Source of the DNA: JABJAG01 sp965222215
GTDB lineage: Bacteria; Pseudomonadota; Alphaproteobacteria; UBA6615
Direction of reading: 5' to 3'
Length of the DNA stretch: 64,000 nt
NCBI GenBank assembly: GCA_965222215.1
Contig: OZ244931.1
Coordinates: forward strand, 124,001-188,000
The translations under genes and the position numbers were made by a program. Position 1 is the stretch's first letter; each line of letters opens with the position of its first letter. The notes below the pieces were generated by a model that was not told the origin of the DNA, searched no databases, and saw nothing but the letters and a program-made list of their open reading frames with translations. This document shows positions 62,167-64,000 of this stretch, in pieces.

Positions 62167-63165
62167 CTAGTCCGCCGGCAGCCGGTCTCGAACGTCGCCG
62201 GTATCCGCGCCCGACGGCAGCGGCTCCGCAGGGTCACGCAGCCAGGTCAGGATATCCCGCCAGACGGTCTCTCCCTGCATGTCGCGCAACAGCATGTGGT
62301 AGCCCTCGTCGTAGACGGCGACCCTGCGGCGCGGATCGGCATCGTCGGGCAGGGCGTCGATCGTGCGCCGTGCCGCCTCGGCGGGCACGATGTCGTCGTT
62401 CGCCCCGAAGAGCAGCAGGGCCGGTCCGTCGAACCGCGCGGCGGCGTCCAGGGCCTCGTCCATCAGGTTGACGATTCCCCACACGGCGTCCACGCGCGTA
62501 TTCTTGATCACCAGTGGGTCGCGGCCGAGGGCCTTGAGCATCTCGATATTGTCCGACGGGTGCCGCTTGATCCCCTGCCCGGAAACCGAGAGCCAGGGCA
62601 TCGTGTGGGCGAAAAGCCATAAGGTCGCGGACTGGTAGCCGGGCATGGTTGCGCGCCCCCACACAGCGGGCGCCACGAGGATCAGACCGTCGACATCCAG
62701 CGGCGCTTCGTCCCACGCCGCCATCAGCACGGCCCCGCCCATGCTTTCTCCCATGACGTAGACCGGTATGCCGGGGAAGGTCGCTTGCGTGGCGGCGATG
62801 GCGTCGCGGACGTCGGCGGTCAGCGTCTCGTGGCCCGGCCACACGCCGGTCTGGGGCGATTCCCCGAAACCGCGCTGGTCGTAGGCGATCACCGCGGTCC
62901 CATTTTCGGCCATCCACGGACCGAATGTGGAGAATGCGTCGCTGTAGTCGTTGAAGCCGTGCAGGGCGACGATGACCGCGCGCGGGGTCGTGTCCGGGGC
63001 CCATCGGCGGACGGGCAGCGCGGTGCCGTCGCGGGTCACGAGATGCTGTTCGGTCAGGTTTGGCGGCATGGGGAAAAGGGCGTTGGGACCGGGGTCCTGG
63101 AGTCGCGGGGCGCAGGCTGTCAGAACCGCGAAAAGAATAACGGAAACGATACGCCCGGCCTTCAT
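62167..63165 (-). CDS. Alpha/beta hydrolase lipoprotein (lysophospholipase-like)
   Basis: A 332-residue protein with a lipoprotein signal (lipobox LTAC near residue 18) and a serine hydrolase fold: IVALHGFNDYSDAF, nucleophile elbow GESMGGAV, Asp in LFGANDDIV, and His in YDEGYHML. It resembles monoacylglycerol lipases and PldB-type lysophospholipases. It follows the ABC ATPase by 13 bases and probably shares its operon. Confidence 0.87.
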   Translation of the reverse strand: MKAGRIVSVILFAVLTACAPRLQDPGPNALFPMPPNLTEQHLVTRDGTALPVRRWAPDTTPRAVIVALHGFNDYSDAFSTFGPWMAENGTAVIAYDQRGFGESPQTGVWPGHETLTADVRDAIAATQATFPGIPVYVMGESMGGAVLMAAWDEAPLDVDGLILVAPAVWGRATMPGYQSATLWLFAHTMPWLSVSGQGIKRHPSDNIEMLKALGRDPLVIKNTRVDAVWGIVNLMDEALDAAARFDGPALLLFGANDDIVPAEAARRTIDALPDDADPRRRVAVYDEGYHMLLRDMQGETVWRDILTWLRDPAEPLPSGADTGDVRDRLPAD

Positions 63166-63178
63166 AAGGACCTGGTCC

Positions 63179-64000
63179 TCATTCGGTTTCCGACGCATCG
63201 CGCGTGAGCGCGAGGAAGACATCCTCCAGATCGGGTTCCTCTGTCGACAGGTCGGCGACCGTCAGCTCGCAGTCCGAGACGGCCGAGAGGATTTCCCGAA
63301 CCTCGGTTTCCCGGGTCCGGTAGCGGAACACGAGCGTGTGCGGATCGTTGATATCGACGGTGAACGCATCGAGCGCGGCCGGCACCGCATCGAGGGGTTC
63401 GTTCACCCGGATGCGCAATTCCTTGTTGTCGCGGCGCTGGACCAGCGCGCGCGTCTCCTCGCATGCGATGACACGGCCCCTGTTGATGATCGCAATGCGG
63501 TCGCACAGCTCTTCGGCTTCCTCAAGATAATGCGTCGTCAGGACGACGGTCGTGCCATTGGCGTGCAGTTCCTTGACGAATTCCCACAGCGAGCGCCGCA
63601 GTTCGATATCGACGCCGGCGGTCGGCTCGTCCAGAACGAGGACCGGCGGATTATGCACGAGCGCCTTTGCGACCAGCAGCCGCCGGCGCATGCCGCCGGA
63701 CAGCGAACGCGAATAGGCATCGGCCTTGTCGGCGAGGCCGACCCGTTCGAGGATTTCCATGGTCCGGCGTTCGCGCGGCGGGACGCCGTAGAACCCCGCC
63801 TGCACCTCCAGCATTTCGCGGGGGCTGAAGAAGGCGTCCAGGTTCAGTTCCTGCGGCACGACCCCGATGGCGGCGCGGGCGGACCGGGGGTCGCGGTCGA
63901 TATCCAGCCCCCACACTTGCGCCGTCCCGGACGTCTTCATGACGAGGCCGGCGAGGATGTTGATGAATGTGGATTTTCCGGCCCCGTTGGGTCCCAGCAG
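63179..64000 (-). CDS. ABC transporter ATP-binding protein (5' part missing)
   Basis: The last 273 codons of an ABC-2-type exporter ATPase; the start lies beyond the right edge. The visible part begins in the Walker A (LLGPNGAGKSTFINIL) and has signature LSGGMRRRLLVAKALVHNP, Walker B VLVLDEPTAGVD and switch His TTHYLEEAEELCD. The CcmA/YadG-like class usually pairs with a permease, which would lie outside the window. Confidence 0.92.
   Translation of the reverse strand: MLGPNGAGKSTFINILAGLVMKTSGTAQVWGLDIDRDPRSARAAIGVVPQELNLDAFFSPREMLEVQAGFYGVPPRERRTMEILERVGLADKADAYSRSLSGGMRRRLLVAKALVHNPPVLVLDEPTAGVDIELRRSLWEFVKELHANGTTVVLTTHYLEEAEELCDRIAIINRGRVIACEETRALVQRRDNKELRIRVNEPLDAVPAALDAFTVDINDPHTLVFRYRTRETEVREILSAVSDCELTVADLSTEEPDLEDVFLALTRDASETE

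Overview
The window reads as chromosomal DNA of a GC-rich alphaproteobacterium, probably Rhodospirillales or a nearby order. The genus cannot be told from the sequence. The pointers are an aerobic-type cobalamin route (CobL, CobH, CobN, CobO, CobW), a RegB/RegA redox two-component pair, an MmcB-type DNA repair protein, a bactofilin, and an encapsulated-ferritin-like protein resembling the Rhodospirillum form. Genes are dense, with many 4-base start/stop overlaps, so long antisense frames are common and were discarded. No CRISPR array, insertion sequence, integrase or rRNA was seen.

Region 1 (1-14631) is a cobalamin biosynthesis island. On the minus strand run cobS and cobC, a clear AdoCbl riboswitch, then cobP, cobW, cobN, cobO, cobQ and an exported alpha/beta hydrolase. 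A second minus-strand group is cbiX, cobH and cobL (cut by the window edge). The plus strand carries cbiB (cobD) and cobT. Together these cover ring contraction, cobalt insertion, adenosylation, amidation and nucleotide-loop assembly.

Region 2 (14628-21308) is mixed: a small exported protein, a GNAT acetyltransferase interrupted by one in-frame UGA, a cupin, an orphan EncFtn-like ferritin, an ABC-2 exporter, RegB/RegA, and an HPr-kinase-like P-loop protein followed by a PqqD-type peptide-binding protein.

Region 3 (21305-55842) is a large exopolysaccharide locus. It holds a type I secretion-type transporter pair with a C39-like domain, an outer-membrane barrel, a Wza-type exporter, a Wzc-type chain-length/BY-kinase protein behind a consensus sigma-54 promoter, two polymerase/ligase-type membrane proteins, a WcaJ-type initiating transferase and a Wzx-type flippase. 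It also holds seven glycosyltransferases or sugar transferases besides WcaJ, two FkbM methyltransferases, an AsnB-type amidotransferase, HldE, a LapG-like cysteine protease and a sensor with a degenerate HD-GYP domain. The HPr-kinase-like/PqqD pair, the NTP_transf_5 protein and the AsnB homologue form a recurring but poorly understood association with such loci.

Region 4 (55850-64000) has mmcB, a tiny Tat-exported two-Cys peptide, a TPR-methyltransferase, a DJ-1-like protein lacking its Cys, a bactofilin, a small exported protein behind a sigma-54-like box, tRNA-Arg(CCG), msrB, an SbtB/SbtA-like bicarbonate transporter pair, a lipoprotein lipase-like hydrolase and the start of another ABC exporter. 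The most unusual observation is the UGA codon in the GNAT gene. It falls where relatives often carry Cys and is followed by a SECIS-like hairpin.
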